Assembly (NCBI RefSeq): GCF_040807025.1
Contig: NC_090967.1
Span: 5,206,001 to 5,270,000 of the forward strand
Direction of reading: 5' to 3'
Length of the DNA: 64,000 nucleotides
Origin: Struthio camelus
Taxonomy: Eukaryota; Chordata; Aves; Struthioniformes; Struthionidae
Made by a program: the position numbers and the translations under genes
The notes under the pieces: model-generated
Told to the model about the DNA's origin: nothing
Seen by the model: the letters and a program-made list of their open reading frames with translations, nothing else
Database searches by the model: none
Shown here: in pieces, positions 11,331-24,540 of the stretch
How the letters are laid out: every line of letters begins with the position of its first letter
How positions within the stretch are numbered: position 1 is the first letter of the stretch

Positions 11331-14300
11331 ATAATTTTAATTGCTTCGCCACGCAGGCAGAAACAGCCAACGTGGATTGCAATGCAGGCAAGTTTAAGGC
11401 TGTTCTCCCAAGAACAAAGACTGCAAGCGGCTCTGCTTTTTGGCACGGACGAAAACAGGTTGCTGCCCAGGCCGGCGGCCTGCTGAGAGCAGCAGAATTG
11501 CTCTGATGCCCCTTTTCAGGGTACCTTTTCTTAAAGGCAGTGGGGCAACGCAGGACGAGCTGCCGTCTCCCCTCCCAGGCCTTTCTGCCACCCTGCGGTC
11601 TCCCCGCCGTGCCCAACGCGTTCTGCTGTAACTAACGCTATAAATTCGAGTTAGCCGAAAAGCCTCAAGCCAGCCCCAAGCGCGGACCGTACTTACACGG
11701 TGGCGGTGGTGGTGGTGCCCTTGTCTGGGAAGCGGAGACCGAAAGAGCTGGGAGCAGAGGAGGATTTTGCTGGCCAGCCAGGTGTGAGCTTCCAGGGCCA
11801 CACCGTCATTACAAGTGCAAAGTGCAGTCCTCGGGCTAAGGAGGGACAAGTCACGTTTAGCTGCAGGATGGTGCTCTTCCACATTGCCGGGGCTCAGACC
11901 TCAAGAAAGGTTTTGAAAATCTGCACATAGTTCAGAGAAGAATCAAAAAAAAAAAAAAAAAAGGAAAAGTATCTCAATACTGAAGATTAAAGTTGACGTT
12001 TAAGTCCCTATATGGGGAACAAACTCCAGTCAACAAAGGACTGGTCAAAAAGGTTCCTTCATCAAGGCATACAGGATTAAATCAGTCTCAAAAACTAAGA
12101 GATGCCTCTCTAAAAATACCTATATATTTCACGTTAGGTGATTGTTTACATCATTTTATCAACTTTTTGGAGAAGGCGCTGTATAAAGTACTTAATTCAG
12201 ACTCTGCAATTTAAAACTGAATTATCAAAAAAGTTGTTAAGTCAACAGACCGGCAGCAATTTGAGAGACAGGTAGGGAAATCCTACGCCAATGCTGGTCT
12301 CATTTAAATATGATTGGTCGCGGTGTGGTGCTAGGGCTGTGATTTTGAAATCAGCACTGGTGGTAAGAGGTGTCATCCCCATCTCATTGACGCTGCTATT
12401 ACTAGGTTAATTCTAGGTGCAATCAGGATTAAACCTTCTGAGAACAATGCCATGAGAAAGGAGCTTTTTTCTGTTGTTGTCTGAGTTCAGCAATGACTCA
12501 GAGCGCTCTCGCAGCCAGGTGACGTGGGCGCGCGCACCAGCACATCCAGCTGCAGCCTTTCGCCACGGCCGCAGGCCCATCCCACAGACTCAGCTTTGAG
12601 TCTTTTATTAGCGTGTGCAGTCTTGATTACAACCCCCCCCCCAAAAAAGTTTCTTTCGATGTAGAAACAACAACAGAGATCAGCAGCAATACCTAGAAAA
12701 AAAAAAATCAGCTTTGCCATACAAAAATGGTAGAGCTTGCGTTTACTCTGGCTGGAAGACAAATACACAACATTTAGTACTCCTCTACCCGCAGCAGATT
12801 TGCAAATGCTTTCTAATCTCGTGTTCTTCACGTATATACACCAGTGGCATCACTGCCGATCTACGCTGCTGTAGATCAGATCAGTGCCAGGGTCTTGTTT
12901 TTAGATATTTAAAACAAAAGTTGCACGGGGCACAAAGCTAGAAAATGTCAGCACGCTGCGCGTGGACCACGGGGAAAATCATGGCAAAGTTGTACTCAGT
13001 TTGCACAGAACCAGTGACTCGCAACCCAAATACAGTCTGACGTTCGGCTCACCAGGTTTAATATACTTACGGTTCTTAGCTTAGCAGCTTTACTTGAAAA
13101 CAAAAAGAAAGTAAAGGCAGTGAATTTATTATTTCATGCACTTGGCTTTCATCCTCATTACCCACTAAACATTTCCTTTATGCAAAGAAAAAAACACAAC
13201 ATAGCTTAGGGGACAGAGCGAAAGCAAACAAATGTCCTGCCAGTGCCTACTGGAAGACAGCATCAGACCAGAGATTCTCAGCAAAATATACACTTGCAGT
13301 TGTATATCCTAGAAACAAAATATTTTGTTATAGCTGTTGCCGAAACCACAAGAACATAAACTGACACAGACGTTCAGGGTGTGTTATCAAGGGAACATTC
13401 ACATTCATTCTGAATTCATCAGAGTATATTTTCTTGGCTGACTCACAGCGCCATATATACGTATTGTACACTTACTAACATTTTATTAGAGGAAAAGAGT
13501 TTACATTGAAAGATTACACAAGTGTGACATTACATAGCTATGAGTCATACATCTTTGTGTACTTCGTTACCATGCATTCAGTGTATTGATTCTGCTCCAG
13601 TCACAGAAGTTTGGCTGCTCCTCCCGGCCATCCTGTGAACTTTTAGAATAAAAAGTATAGAAAGTTATACAAGAGATATTCATTATTTTAAAACATGTGC
13701 AGCTATTGAAAAGAGCATTTGCTCACCCTAGCAACCGTGCTTGCCTGCGACGGCTGCATCCAGCCGTCGTACCCTGGGACGGGCTCTCGGGTACTCGCTC
13801 AAAACGCTCCCGAGAACCAGAATCCGTCAGGGCCCATCGCTCCTTCCCCTCGTGGGGCACCGAACACCTAAAAGTGAGAGTTGTTCGAGTTGTTCTCCTA
13901 CGCTCTTCTGATCCTCTAACGCACTTAGAAATCCTTTTAGAAGTGGCTGCAAAGGAAGTATGGAGGAGGTAAGGGAAAGCACAGCTCTTTCTCTGAACAG
14001 GCTTTCAAAGAATCAGTCTGTCCTGTGATAGAGCATTTTTCCTCCTTTAAGAATTGCCCACTTTTGCTCTTTCTTTCTTGGATAACTGCCAAGGAGCAGT
14101 GACTCTTAAAAACACGAGGCTGGGGCACGCTATCAAAAATTATTGGGGAATAGCTCCTTCAGTCTGGGCATCTAAGCTAGAGGCAAAAGTAAAGGAGGAC
14201 AAGAGTCTTCCTTACTGAAAATTCAGCCCAGGACCGTAATTTGGCTAAAGCCAAAGGAGATCACAGAAGCTACTTGCATTATTTCTTTCATAATGTCACA

Positions 14301-14599
14301 GGGAAACGTTGATTTTGGCAATCTTTGTGCAGCAAATGGAAACTCTGCTAGCGACGTGAACTTCCATTAAATGCAAATCTCCAGCTTTTTCCTCGCAGGG
14401 AGATGGCTCAGGAGTGACATAAAATAACCCTCCGTTGGTGCTGAGATGGGGCCGTGGGACCTGAGGGCGACCGCAGGAGGCGGCCTCCAATCTAGGGTCT
14501 ACCAGCGCGTTTATCCGTGTGTAGGGTGCATCTGCCCCACCTTCCGTGGCCGTCACACCTCCCTCTTTCAGCTCGCTCCATCACCCTCCTGTCTGCCAG

Positions 14600-15960
14600 C
14601 TCAAATGCTAGTTTTCCACTCAACGTCCCCCCCCCAGCGCGAGGTCCCTCACAGCGTCCCCAAGGGCAGGGATTCCCTCAGCAGCCCCTCATGTCACGGA
14701 GGGTCCCTCAGTGTCCCCTGGGCCCTCTGGCCTCTCATCTTATGGAGGCCCCTCAGCTTCCCCAGGATGTGGGACAAGGGACCCCTCAGGTCATGGAGAT
14801 ACCAACATCCCCCGCGGGGGGGGGAGGGCAGGGACCCCTCAGTGTCTCATTTCACGGAGCGACCTTCAGTGTCCCCTTATGTCATGGAGGTCCCAGTGTC
14901 CCCGGGACGGTGAGGAGCAGCAGGGACCCCTCAGTGTCCCCTTATGTCATGGCAATCCCAGTGTCCCGGGGTGAGGTAGGAGAGCAGGGACCTCTCAGTG
15001 TCCCATCTCACAGAGTGTCCCTCAGCATCCCCTCATGTCATGGAGGTCCCAGTGTCCTGGGGGGGAGGGCAGGGACCCCTCAGTCTCCCCTCATGTCATG
15101 GAGGTCCTTCAGTGCCCTGGGGATGGTGGGGAGCAGCAGAGACCCCTCAGTGTCCCATCTCCCAGAATGTCTCTCAGCATCCCCTCATGTCACGGAGGTC
15201 CCAGTGTCCCAGAGGGGTAGGAGAGCAGGGACCCCCCCAGTGTCCCATCTCACGGAGTGTCCCTCAGCATCCCCTCATGTCATGGAGGTCCCAGTGTCCC
15301 AGAGGGGTAGGAGAGCAGGGACCCCCCCAGTGTCCCATCTCATGGAGTGTCTCTCAGCGTCCCCTCATGTCACGGGGGTCCCAGTGTCCCAGAGGGGTAG
15401 GAGAGCAGGGACCCCCCCAGTGTCCCATCTCATGGAGTGTCCCTCAGCATCCCCTCGTGTCACGGAGGTCCCTCAGCACCCTGGGGATGGTGACAGGTGG
15501 CTGGGACCCCCCCAGTGTCCGGGGGGGGGGCAGGGACCCCCCAGTCCCCTCAGTGTCCCCTCATGTCACGGAGGTCCCAGTGTCCGGGGGGGGGGGGGCA
15601 AGGACTCCCCAGTCCCCTCAGCGTCCCCTCATGTCACGGAGGTCCCAGTGTCCCGGGGGGTGCAGGAGGGCAGGGAACCCCTCAGCGTCCCCTCGTGTCA
15701 CGGAGGTCCCTCAGCACCCTGGGGATGGTGACAGGTGGCTGGGACCCCCCCAGTGTCCGGGGGGGAGGGCAGGGACCCCCCCAGTCCCCTCAGTGTCCCC
15801 TCATGTCACGGAGGTCCCAGTGTCCGGGGGGGGGGGGGCAAGGACTCCCCAGTCCCCTCAGCGTCCCCTCATGTCACGGAGGTCCCAGTGTCCGGGGGGG
15901 GGGCAAGGACTCCCCAGTCCCCTCAGCGTCCCCTCGTGTCACGGAGGTCCCTCAGCCTCC
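14600..15960. repeat. GC-rich minisatellite array upstream of KLF2
   Basis: The array is a degenerate tandem repeat built on a roughly 30-bp theme (CCCTCATGTCACGGAGGTCC followed by a CAGTGTCC block and a G-run). In the middle, four consecutive units have an exact 90-bp period (the same phrase starts at 15151, 15241, 15331 and 15421). The distal half shows a 238-bp higher-order duplication (the phrase TGGGGATGGTGACAGG starts at 15482 and 15720). G-runs of 7-12 are frequent and could form quadruplexes. Long open frames exist in all three forward frames (14517-15731, 14998-16155, 15497-16234) only because the units lack stops, so I do not call them genes. Confidence 0.9.
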
Positions 15961-15975
15961 GCCGAGGGGCAGGAC

Positions 15976-15977
<2 letters not shown>

Positions 15978-16013
<36 letters not shown>
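15978..16013 (+). repeat. (GGC)12 trinucleotide repeat in KLF2 promoter flank
   Basis: Twelve uninterrupted GGC units separate the minisatellite from the KLF2 core promoter, about 270 bp before the inferred transcription start. Pure CGG/GGC tracts are length-unstable and quadruplex-prone. Confidence 0.95.
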
Positions 16014-16138
16014 CCGAGGCCTCGCTCGGCGGCGCGGGGGCCCCGGCGGCGCGGTTGGGCCCGACCCGACCCGGCCCGGCCGCACTCGCTCCGCTCCGCT
16101 CCGCCCCGCTCGGGCTGGGGGCCGCCGCCGCCGCATCC

Positions 16139-16318
16139 TTTTATACCGGGGCTAAATTTAGGCTGCGCCCGAATCGCTGCCTCTTACCCGCCCCGTCCGG
16201 GACGCGTTTCCTCCGCTCCCTGCAATTGGCTTGAGGGCGTCCGCGCCCGCGTTATAAGCTGCGGAGGGCGGCTCGGCCGCGCCGCGCCGTCCGCCCGCCC
16301 GTCCCGCCCGGCCGCACC
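16139..16318 (+). promoter_or_regulatory. KLF2: KLF2 core promoter and 5'UTR
   Basis: Reading toward the ATG, there is a perfect MEF2 consensus CTAAATTTAG at 16152-16161, an inverted CCAAT box (ATTGG) at 16225-16229 and a TATA-like TATAAG at 16253-16258. The transcription start is therefore inferred near 16283, leaving a 5'UTR of roughly 35 nt. KLF2 is known to be induced by the MEK5-ERK5-MEF2 pathway through a proximal MEF2 site, so this element is the obvious counterpart. The flanks are very CpG-rich. A second AT stretch (TTTTATA) starts at 16139. Confidence 0.75.
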
Positions 16319-18086
<1,768 letters not shown>

Positions 18087-18840
18087 CCCTCGGGGCTCTC
18101 CCCGGCCCGCAGCGAACGTTGTGTTTAACTGCTCAGGTGCAGAACCGTTCCAAAGCCTGTAGCTGGTACTACGTAGGGAGGCGCCGACGCTCTCGCCGTG
18201 GAAGCGGAGGAGGATTTGACACGAGGAGACTTAGCCAGTCATCTCCTGAAGACAATTTGACGTGACTGTCTCCGTGTACCTGCCCAGCCCGTTTTGGGGA
18301 GGGGGGACGGGGGTTATTTATACAGCTTCGGTGAAGGGGAAACTCCGTAAGGACTCCATACAGACTGTACAGAAGAAGCTGTAAATACTGATTTTTGGGT
18401 TTTTTTTTTTTTTTTCCCTTCCCCGATCGCCCGGTCCTAAGCTTTGCAAGACAATGTTTGTATGGAAACTGCCTGAAGTTGACCCTAGAGGAGATTAAAT
18501 GAATGTTACTGTAGCTACCGATGTTATTTTAGATCTCAGTCGAAGGCATGGCTAAGAGAACACTCCTATTGTTAGACTGTTTGTTTCACAGGTGCAATAA
18601 TATTCTTGTTTGCCATGATCTACACTAGAAGTACAGGGCTTGATGTCTTGTAAGAAAATAACGTATTTTACTGTCTAATTTTTTTATATATTGTAAATAG
18701 TTTTATACAATGAGAAATATTGTATATGTAAATAGAAGACAAATGGGTATTTTGCCTATTTCTGTTTTTATAAAAACATAATTTTTCAATGTTTGAAAAC
18801 ATTGCATCTTTTTAATAAAATAAGTTTTTAATTGCTGTGA
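18087..18840 (+). other. KLF2: KLF2 3' untranslated region
   Basis: This AT-rich stretch follows the TAG. It contains three copies of the Pumilio/PUF recognition octamer TGTAAATA (18380-18387, 18692-18699, 18727-18734) and an AU-rich TTATTTATA near 18314. Its end is set by the AATAAA at 18814-18819. It lacks any reading frame of note. Confidence 0.8.
18814..18819 (+). terminator. KLF2: KLF2 polyadenylation signal AATAAA
   Basis: Canonical hexamer 728 nt past the stop codon, in a T-rich context. Cleavage is expected about 15-25 nt further on, around 18835-18840. It is the first canonical hexamer after the stop. Confidence 0.8.
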
Positions 18841-21034
18841 TTTTTATTCTCCTTTGGGAGCTCCCTGTTGCTTTTTCCCTGGTGGCTGGACCAACAACCA
18901 CCTGGTTAGGTTTTAAACTATCAGCAATTGTAAGAAGACACTTAAAAATCTGAGCTATGGGGTTTTTCTAAAATAGATAACAAAGTACGTAATTCATTCT
19001 CAGTGGTAAACAAGATACAAAAGAGCGTTTTATCAAAAAATCAGAGAGGAGAGCAGATCACAGTCAAAATATACTTCCTAAAAATGGTTAAGTAAGCAAC
19101 ACTGTAATTTCAGTCTCATTTCTAGTTTATGCTAGACTATTTTAATAGCATCCTTAATGTTTTCCAGATGCAGTTATAGTTTTGCCAGCAGTGTGTGGGT
19201 TTTTACTATAAATTTAAACACTGCATTTTTGTAATTACGGAGGCTTATTTTAAGGCATCCTTGTACATAAATTATCCTTGCTCTCAAGAGCTCAGTGCAA
19301 AATTCCAATAGAACAGTAGTGGAATTTAAACATAAATTCACAATACCTTCATAGCTTAAAATACCTTCATAACCTAGTCCTAACACATAAATTCGCTTGA
19401 GAAAGTTTGAAACACCTCGATTTCAGGAGCTCATAAAGATATTTATTATTTTGGAGGAAAACAAGTTAGGCAGCGAGCCTGTTTCGGAAAGCTAACATGA
19501 AACAAAGTGGATACTGCACTAGCAGCAAATAACTGCAGCAAGTCGAATGGAGCCCAACAAGTTTTTCCACTCCTCTAAGTGAGATCAAGAGTCCAAGTAA
19601 TATATCTATGCAATTAGTCTGAAACTATAAAGAGGATCCTCTGGTTTTACAGCAACAGTGCAGCAGCAAGGCGTGCTACTTCTAGAACAAACCCAGCGTC
19701 AACTAAATATGCAGACTGAGCTTGGTTTTAAAGTCTCTTTCTTGAACAGCTGGATACTTAGACCGTACTCAATTAGCTGCTTAAACAGGATTGTGACTTT
19801 TTTTTTTTCCTGATTCTACAAGTTAGCAGGCGTGAGACTGAAATCAACAGGCATGCTTTTGCACTGACTGCAAATATAGCGACTCTTCTGTGAAAGCAAA
19901 GGCTGCAGTTGCTCATGTGGAACAGATGTATTTTGGGCTTCTAATCATCGACATGGAAGAATGAGTTCCACATTTCACTTTTATAGCGCTTTCAAAGTGA
20001 AATATAAGGGCGATTTAGCATTTCTTCATTAAAAACAAAACTCATTTATTTACTAGGAACAACAACAACAAAAAAAAAAATTGCACAACATAATTCCAGA
20101 AAGTGAGGATGACTTAAAAATCGTCTAAAATTAGCACACTCATTGTTGCAACAGTTCTAGGTATTTCCTTCTCTTTCCCCATTGCTGAAGATTTTCGTAT
20201 TTCAGCAAGCCCTTTGGTGTTCAGAGCCTGAAGGACGCGATTTTTGAATTTAAGTCTTGCGCTTACCTTTGAACAGGCTTTCCCGCGTCCTTTCTGACGA
20301 TTCGAGAGCGTTTTTAGTCATGCCCCGGTTTCAGTGCTACAGCGAAACACCATTCCCTCTCTCATGACATCATTAAGGAAGACCCGGAGGTTTTGACACC
20401 TCCTCGCACCAGGTCCCGCCACCCCCGGGTGCACGGTCCCACGCCTGGCTCCAGCAGCAGAACGCACGCTTGGAGCAGCAGGACGGGCTCGTCCCCCTCG
20501 TCTCGTCCCACGCTGGCCTCTGTCAGAGGCAGGGAACCGGCCTCGGTGGACTGTGGGTCCGGCCGTGTCCACCTCCTCCCCGAATTACCTGGGTGAAACA
20601 CAGCGTTAGCCAGCGCAGCAGCGTAGGAAGGCTGCACCGTGCCTGCAGGCGGCAAGAACTTGTCCTGCATTCAGCAAGCCTTAAATCAACCTGCGCGGCC
20701 GCTCCTGCCACAGCACGCGCCTGCCGCCTCCCTCGTGCGCGCACGGCCCAAATGCCCTCTGCTCCGGCGACCCGGCCGGCTGCGGCGTTGCTGAGCTGCG
20801 CCCGGCGCTGCCAGGGCTGCAGACAAGGCGCCCGGTGGCTGCCTGAGCCCACGCAACCAAACAGCGCTCAAATCCCGACGAACTGTGCAGCCGCCGTCCG
20901 CCGTGTGCTGCGCGGAAAAAAGGAGCAGGATGGGTGCACCGAGCTTTTATGTGTTGCAATGCGACTGCGAATAGGACAAAGCCATCCTTCTATAGCTATG
21001 CGTGTGTGTGTGTGTGTGTATATATGTATATCTA

Positions 21035-21069
<35 letters not shown>

Positions 21070-21749
21070 ATGCATGCATATATACATAAAACACAGGCCT
21101 CTGAAAACTGTAGGGGTGGGGGGGAAGACAGGGGCACGAAACACTGCTACCAACAGCCCGTGCCTGTTTTCATGTGAATTGTTGGAGGTATGGCACATCC
21201 GACGATAACTTCTGGGCGGGCTTTACAGGAAGCTGCAGGTTCTTGAATCGCTAGCTAATGGTGCGGCAGAAAGAAGGAGCTGCTGATCTCATTCTTCCCA
21301 CACTCTATTATGACTAATTGTCTTTTTTTTTTTTTTTTCTCCTTCTTTTAATTGCTTAAAGGACAATTAATGCCTTGCTTAAAGCAGGGCATCCAAAGCT
21401 GTGCCGACGTGATCCCGCCAGTCTGCCGCCTCTCCCCTCGGCCGGCGGGAAACCTCTCGCTCTGCAACGTCTTCCAGCAACAGAGCCGACGCTTTTAAGT
21501 GATTAGGGTTTTTTTTTTTTTTTTGCTCTAATTTCCAGAGAAATCCCAGAATCCCAAATACCTCTTCCCAAAAGCAAGCGCTGCCGGCCGTGGCCTCGCT
21601 TTCAGGCTGCCGGTATCCTGGATTCGTTTTTTTTTTTTTTTTTTCCACCAACAACCTCCCCCCCCCCCCCAAAAAAAAAATCTTAAGTCACACCCGACAG
21701 GAGGAAACGCCGAGTCCGTTGTAAACAAGATTTTCACACATAGTCTTAT
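18841..21749. other. Intergenic, downstream of KLF2
   Basis: AT-rich to 20.3 kb, then a CpG-rich patch, the TCTA microsatellite and two long poly-T runs (about 21324 and 21509). No gene seen. Confidence 0.65.
21001..21087. repeat. Compound (TG)n-(TA)n-(TCTA)n microsatellite
   Basis: A (TG) run at 21003-21018, then TA steps and about nine tetranucleotide TATC units to 21069. It lies 2.2 kb downstream of KLF2. Confidence 0.92.
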
Positions 21750-24540
21750 AAGATACCGCAGCGATGGGCTCCCTGCGCTTGCAAGCTAGATTGCCAGCTG
21801 AGATAGCGCGGCGAAGCAGAAGCGAAGCGGTCCAGCCCAAAGGCTTCTGCGCGCTCGCCCCGTCCAGGGCGGCCGCCCTCCCGCCGCCGCGCAGCGCCCG
21901 GTTTCTCCCCGCACCCCAAAAAACGGGTGTTTTCCCCCCCCCCTCGCCTGCCGCAGCGGCGCTTAGAGCCGGGCGACGGGTGAGTTCATCGGCGGAAAAC
22001 CCCGGCGTCGGCACGGCCGCGCAGGGAAAACCGTCCGAGCCCGGCAAGTCGCGGGTTTTTTTTTTTTTTTCCAACCCTCAACGGGGAGCAGAAACCCACC
22101 AGCTTTTGGGCAGAATTCGGGGCAATTTGGTTCAGCCGGGCGACAAGGGGCAGCTTGGGGGGGGAGGCCGAGCATCGGTTTTGGCCCTTGCTCACCGCGT
22201 GCCAGGACGGGGCCCGGGGGCGGGTGGGTGATTTCGGCTCGCGCGAGCCCTCGGTTACGGCCGAGCCATTTGCGACCGGCCTGGAAACGTTTGCTCCCTG
22301 CACGCTTTCGGTCCTCCGGCCACACGAAGAGCCAAAAAAAGTTCGTCCCTTCCTCAAATTGCAGGATCGGGCGGCTCTGTGGTTTTCTGCGGTCGAAGCT
22401 TTGTGGTTTCCAGAGCTATTTTGCGCGCCTGTAACACAGAGTGGCTCTTAGGCTTTTCTTAAATTTAATTTTCGAAGCCAGAATCCCAAGCGCCAGCAAT
22501 TTCTTTGCTATATTTAAGGCAAACGACTATAACGAAGCCACGGAGCCATCGCGACGGTAACTAGCCCCTGCGTGCCGTGGCGGGGGGACAAATTCGACCC
22601 CCAACCTCGGGGAATTTTAAAAAAAGGAGAAAGCGGGGGGGGGAAAACCCACCCTTCACCTGGGCTGACAGCCTGGGCGCACGCGGTAGCAGCGACAAAC
22701 CTTACGTCCCGGGGCGGCAGCTCCCGAGGGAGACGGCGAGGGGCCGCGTCCTCGGCAGGCCCCGGCGGCTCCTCGCGTCCCCGCGCCCTTCGGTCCCCCC
22801 CTTTCAAGCATGCCGGGGAGACGGGGATTTATCCTAAACTCCTTGGGCAGAACATCCGTTCGATTTAATCTTGGGAGGGCTCCGTTTCCAGACACTATTT
22901 CGTCCTAACAGCAGTTTACGTAGGCACAAAAACGAGCCGCAGGCGCTGCTTTACGGAATGGAGATGCTGCAGCTTTGCAGCTCCCACCTTGCTACGCGCA
23001 AGGCGAGCCGGGGCAAGGCAGTTGCTATTTACTCTGCAACTACATTTAGCTTTTGTTACCTGCTTCAAATGCAATTCCTCGCGGAAAAGCAAAAGGATGC
23101 CTCCATCCTTTGCAGTAAGCGTGCGTTCAGCAGCGCAGACGCTGCTCTCGAACGTCCCTGCTACAGGGTTAGGATCGGGGAGGGTAACCCTTAAAATTGG
23201 TCTGACTTTGGTTTCTCGCGCTTCTTCATTCCCAGGGACGCGGGCTGCCTGGGTGCCCGGCCAAGGGCGCAGGGCGGGCAGGGAAAGCCCTGGGCGTTGC
23301 TCCTCCGCAGAGCCGGCCTCCAGGACGAGCGTCCCGGGAGGCTGAACGGCCGTGATGTACGATGCTTGCAGCCGGCAAAGGGCGTTACGCCAACGCGCCG
23401 ATAGGAAAGGCTCCAGCGCTTTTAAGAGATGCTATATCAGCGGCAAAACAAAGTTTTAATTGCGCTCGTTAAAAAGCGCTCACGCTCCCTTTTCCAGAAA
23501 AACAGCACCTAGAACCAGACGAGAGGCAGGTAAACGTTCAGAGTGACTCTAAGCTCATAGTAAAGCTCAACAGGCAGGAGAGGCAGCGATTTGCTCCTAG
23601 CAGCCTCCTCCGGAGGAAAACAGGACTCCACCTTCGGGAGCCGGGCCGAGGGAGCCCAGCCGGCGGGAGGGAGGGCCGCAAAGGGCCCGGGAGCCCCGGC
23701 TTGCGCCGCGCACGTCAGCCTCGGCTCGCGCTTAGGGGCAGAGCGGTCAACGCGGTCCCTTCGCTTTTGAGGTTTGACGGCCGGCTGGCAGCTCGAAGCT
23801 CCGCTACGCCGGAGCTCCCACGCGCAGACGCTCCCTCTCCTGCCGCTCTGCGCGGGATCGCGGCTACGGGAGGCCGTAGGGATTCGGCAGGACCCTACGT
23901 AAGGATTTGGGGAAAGCGCGAGGAGCCGCTGCGTTAGATCCGTCAGCTTCCAAAAACCAAGCGGGAGCGAAACAGGCAGCGGCGGCCCGTGTTTTTGTAA
24001 GCGAGGAGACAGCGTTACATGAGGAGAGAGCGCGGGCGAGAAGTTGTGCCAGCGCGTGACGCGCGCCAACAAAATCCTGGCTCCCAAACGTCAGCGCGCT
24101 AAAAATACTGCTGGAGAGCAGGTTCAAGACAGACCTGCCTTGGCAAGCTGGCGTGCCGTGCCACTGGGTGCAAGAGCCGAGTAAATAAAGCAAGCCGGCG
24201 GGAGCATAACGAGCCAACGCCAGTAAAGCAGGAGAGCGTGATAGCGAGGTGTGTTTTTCCCCTAGGCGGGCAGGCTCGGTCGTCGGGGATCTCTCCAACC
24301 CCTTGCCGGGCACGTCGGCCGGCCGCTCGGCCCGGCGCTGCCTTTTCTGGCTGGTCGCTGCAGACCAAACGGGGCCGGGAGCAGCAGGAAGGGCAGGACG
24401 GAAGGGAAAAGCCGCGCAGGGAGGGCAGCAGCCAAAAGGAAAGAAAGAAAAAAAATCTCAACACAGGGAATAGCAAAGGAGTTGTTCTTAGCGAGAGCCG
24501 CAAATTGGACGCAAGAGTTGGTGCAATCGCGGACATAAGG
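21750..24540. other. Large orphan CpG-rich block between KLF2 and EPS15L1
   Basis: About 2.8 kb of CpG-rich sequence with many CGCG, GGCGG and CCGG steps, starting 3 kb beyond the KLF2 poly(A) signal and ending abruptly at a poly-A run (about 24544-24566), after which the DNA is AT-rich. Open frames are present on both strands but match no protein I recognise, as expected from GC composition. A smaller CpG-rich patch lies at 20300-20930. Confidence 0.65.

Larger units (their letters stand above)
1431..14599. other. Intergenic 5' flank of KLF2
   Basis: No protein gene recognised. Besides the entries listed separately, it holds numerous A/T homopolymers (for example about 1675, 4623, 7255, 11190, 11947), a G14 tract at about 6564, and scattered AP-1 sites. 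The stretch 2400-2900 looks 3'UTR-like (AT-rich, AATAAA at about 2514 and 2699) but has no coding exon attached in the window. Confidence 0.6.

Noticed and set aside
14517..16155. Long plus-strand open frames (404 and 385 codons) as novel proteins
   Set aside because: They lie inside tandem repeats open in all three frames, with no start context, splice or family evidence.
23509..24087. 192-codon minus-strand frame in the CpG-rich block
   Set aside because: GC-rich sequence lacks stops on both strands; the overlapping opposite frames are equally long and no domain is visible.
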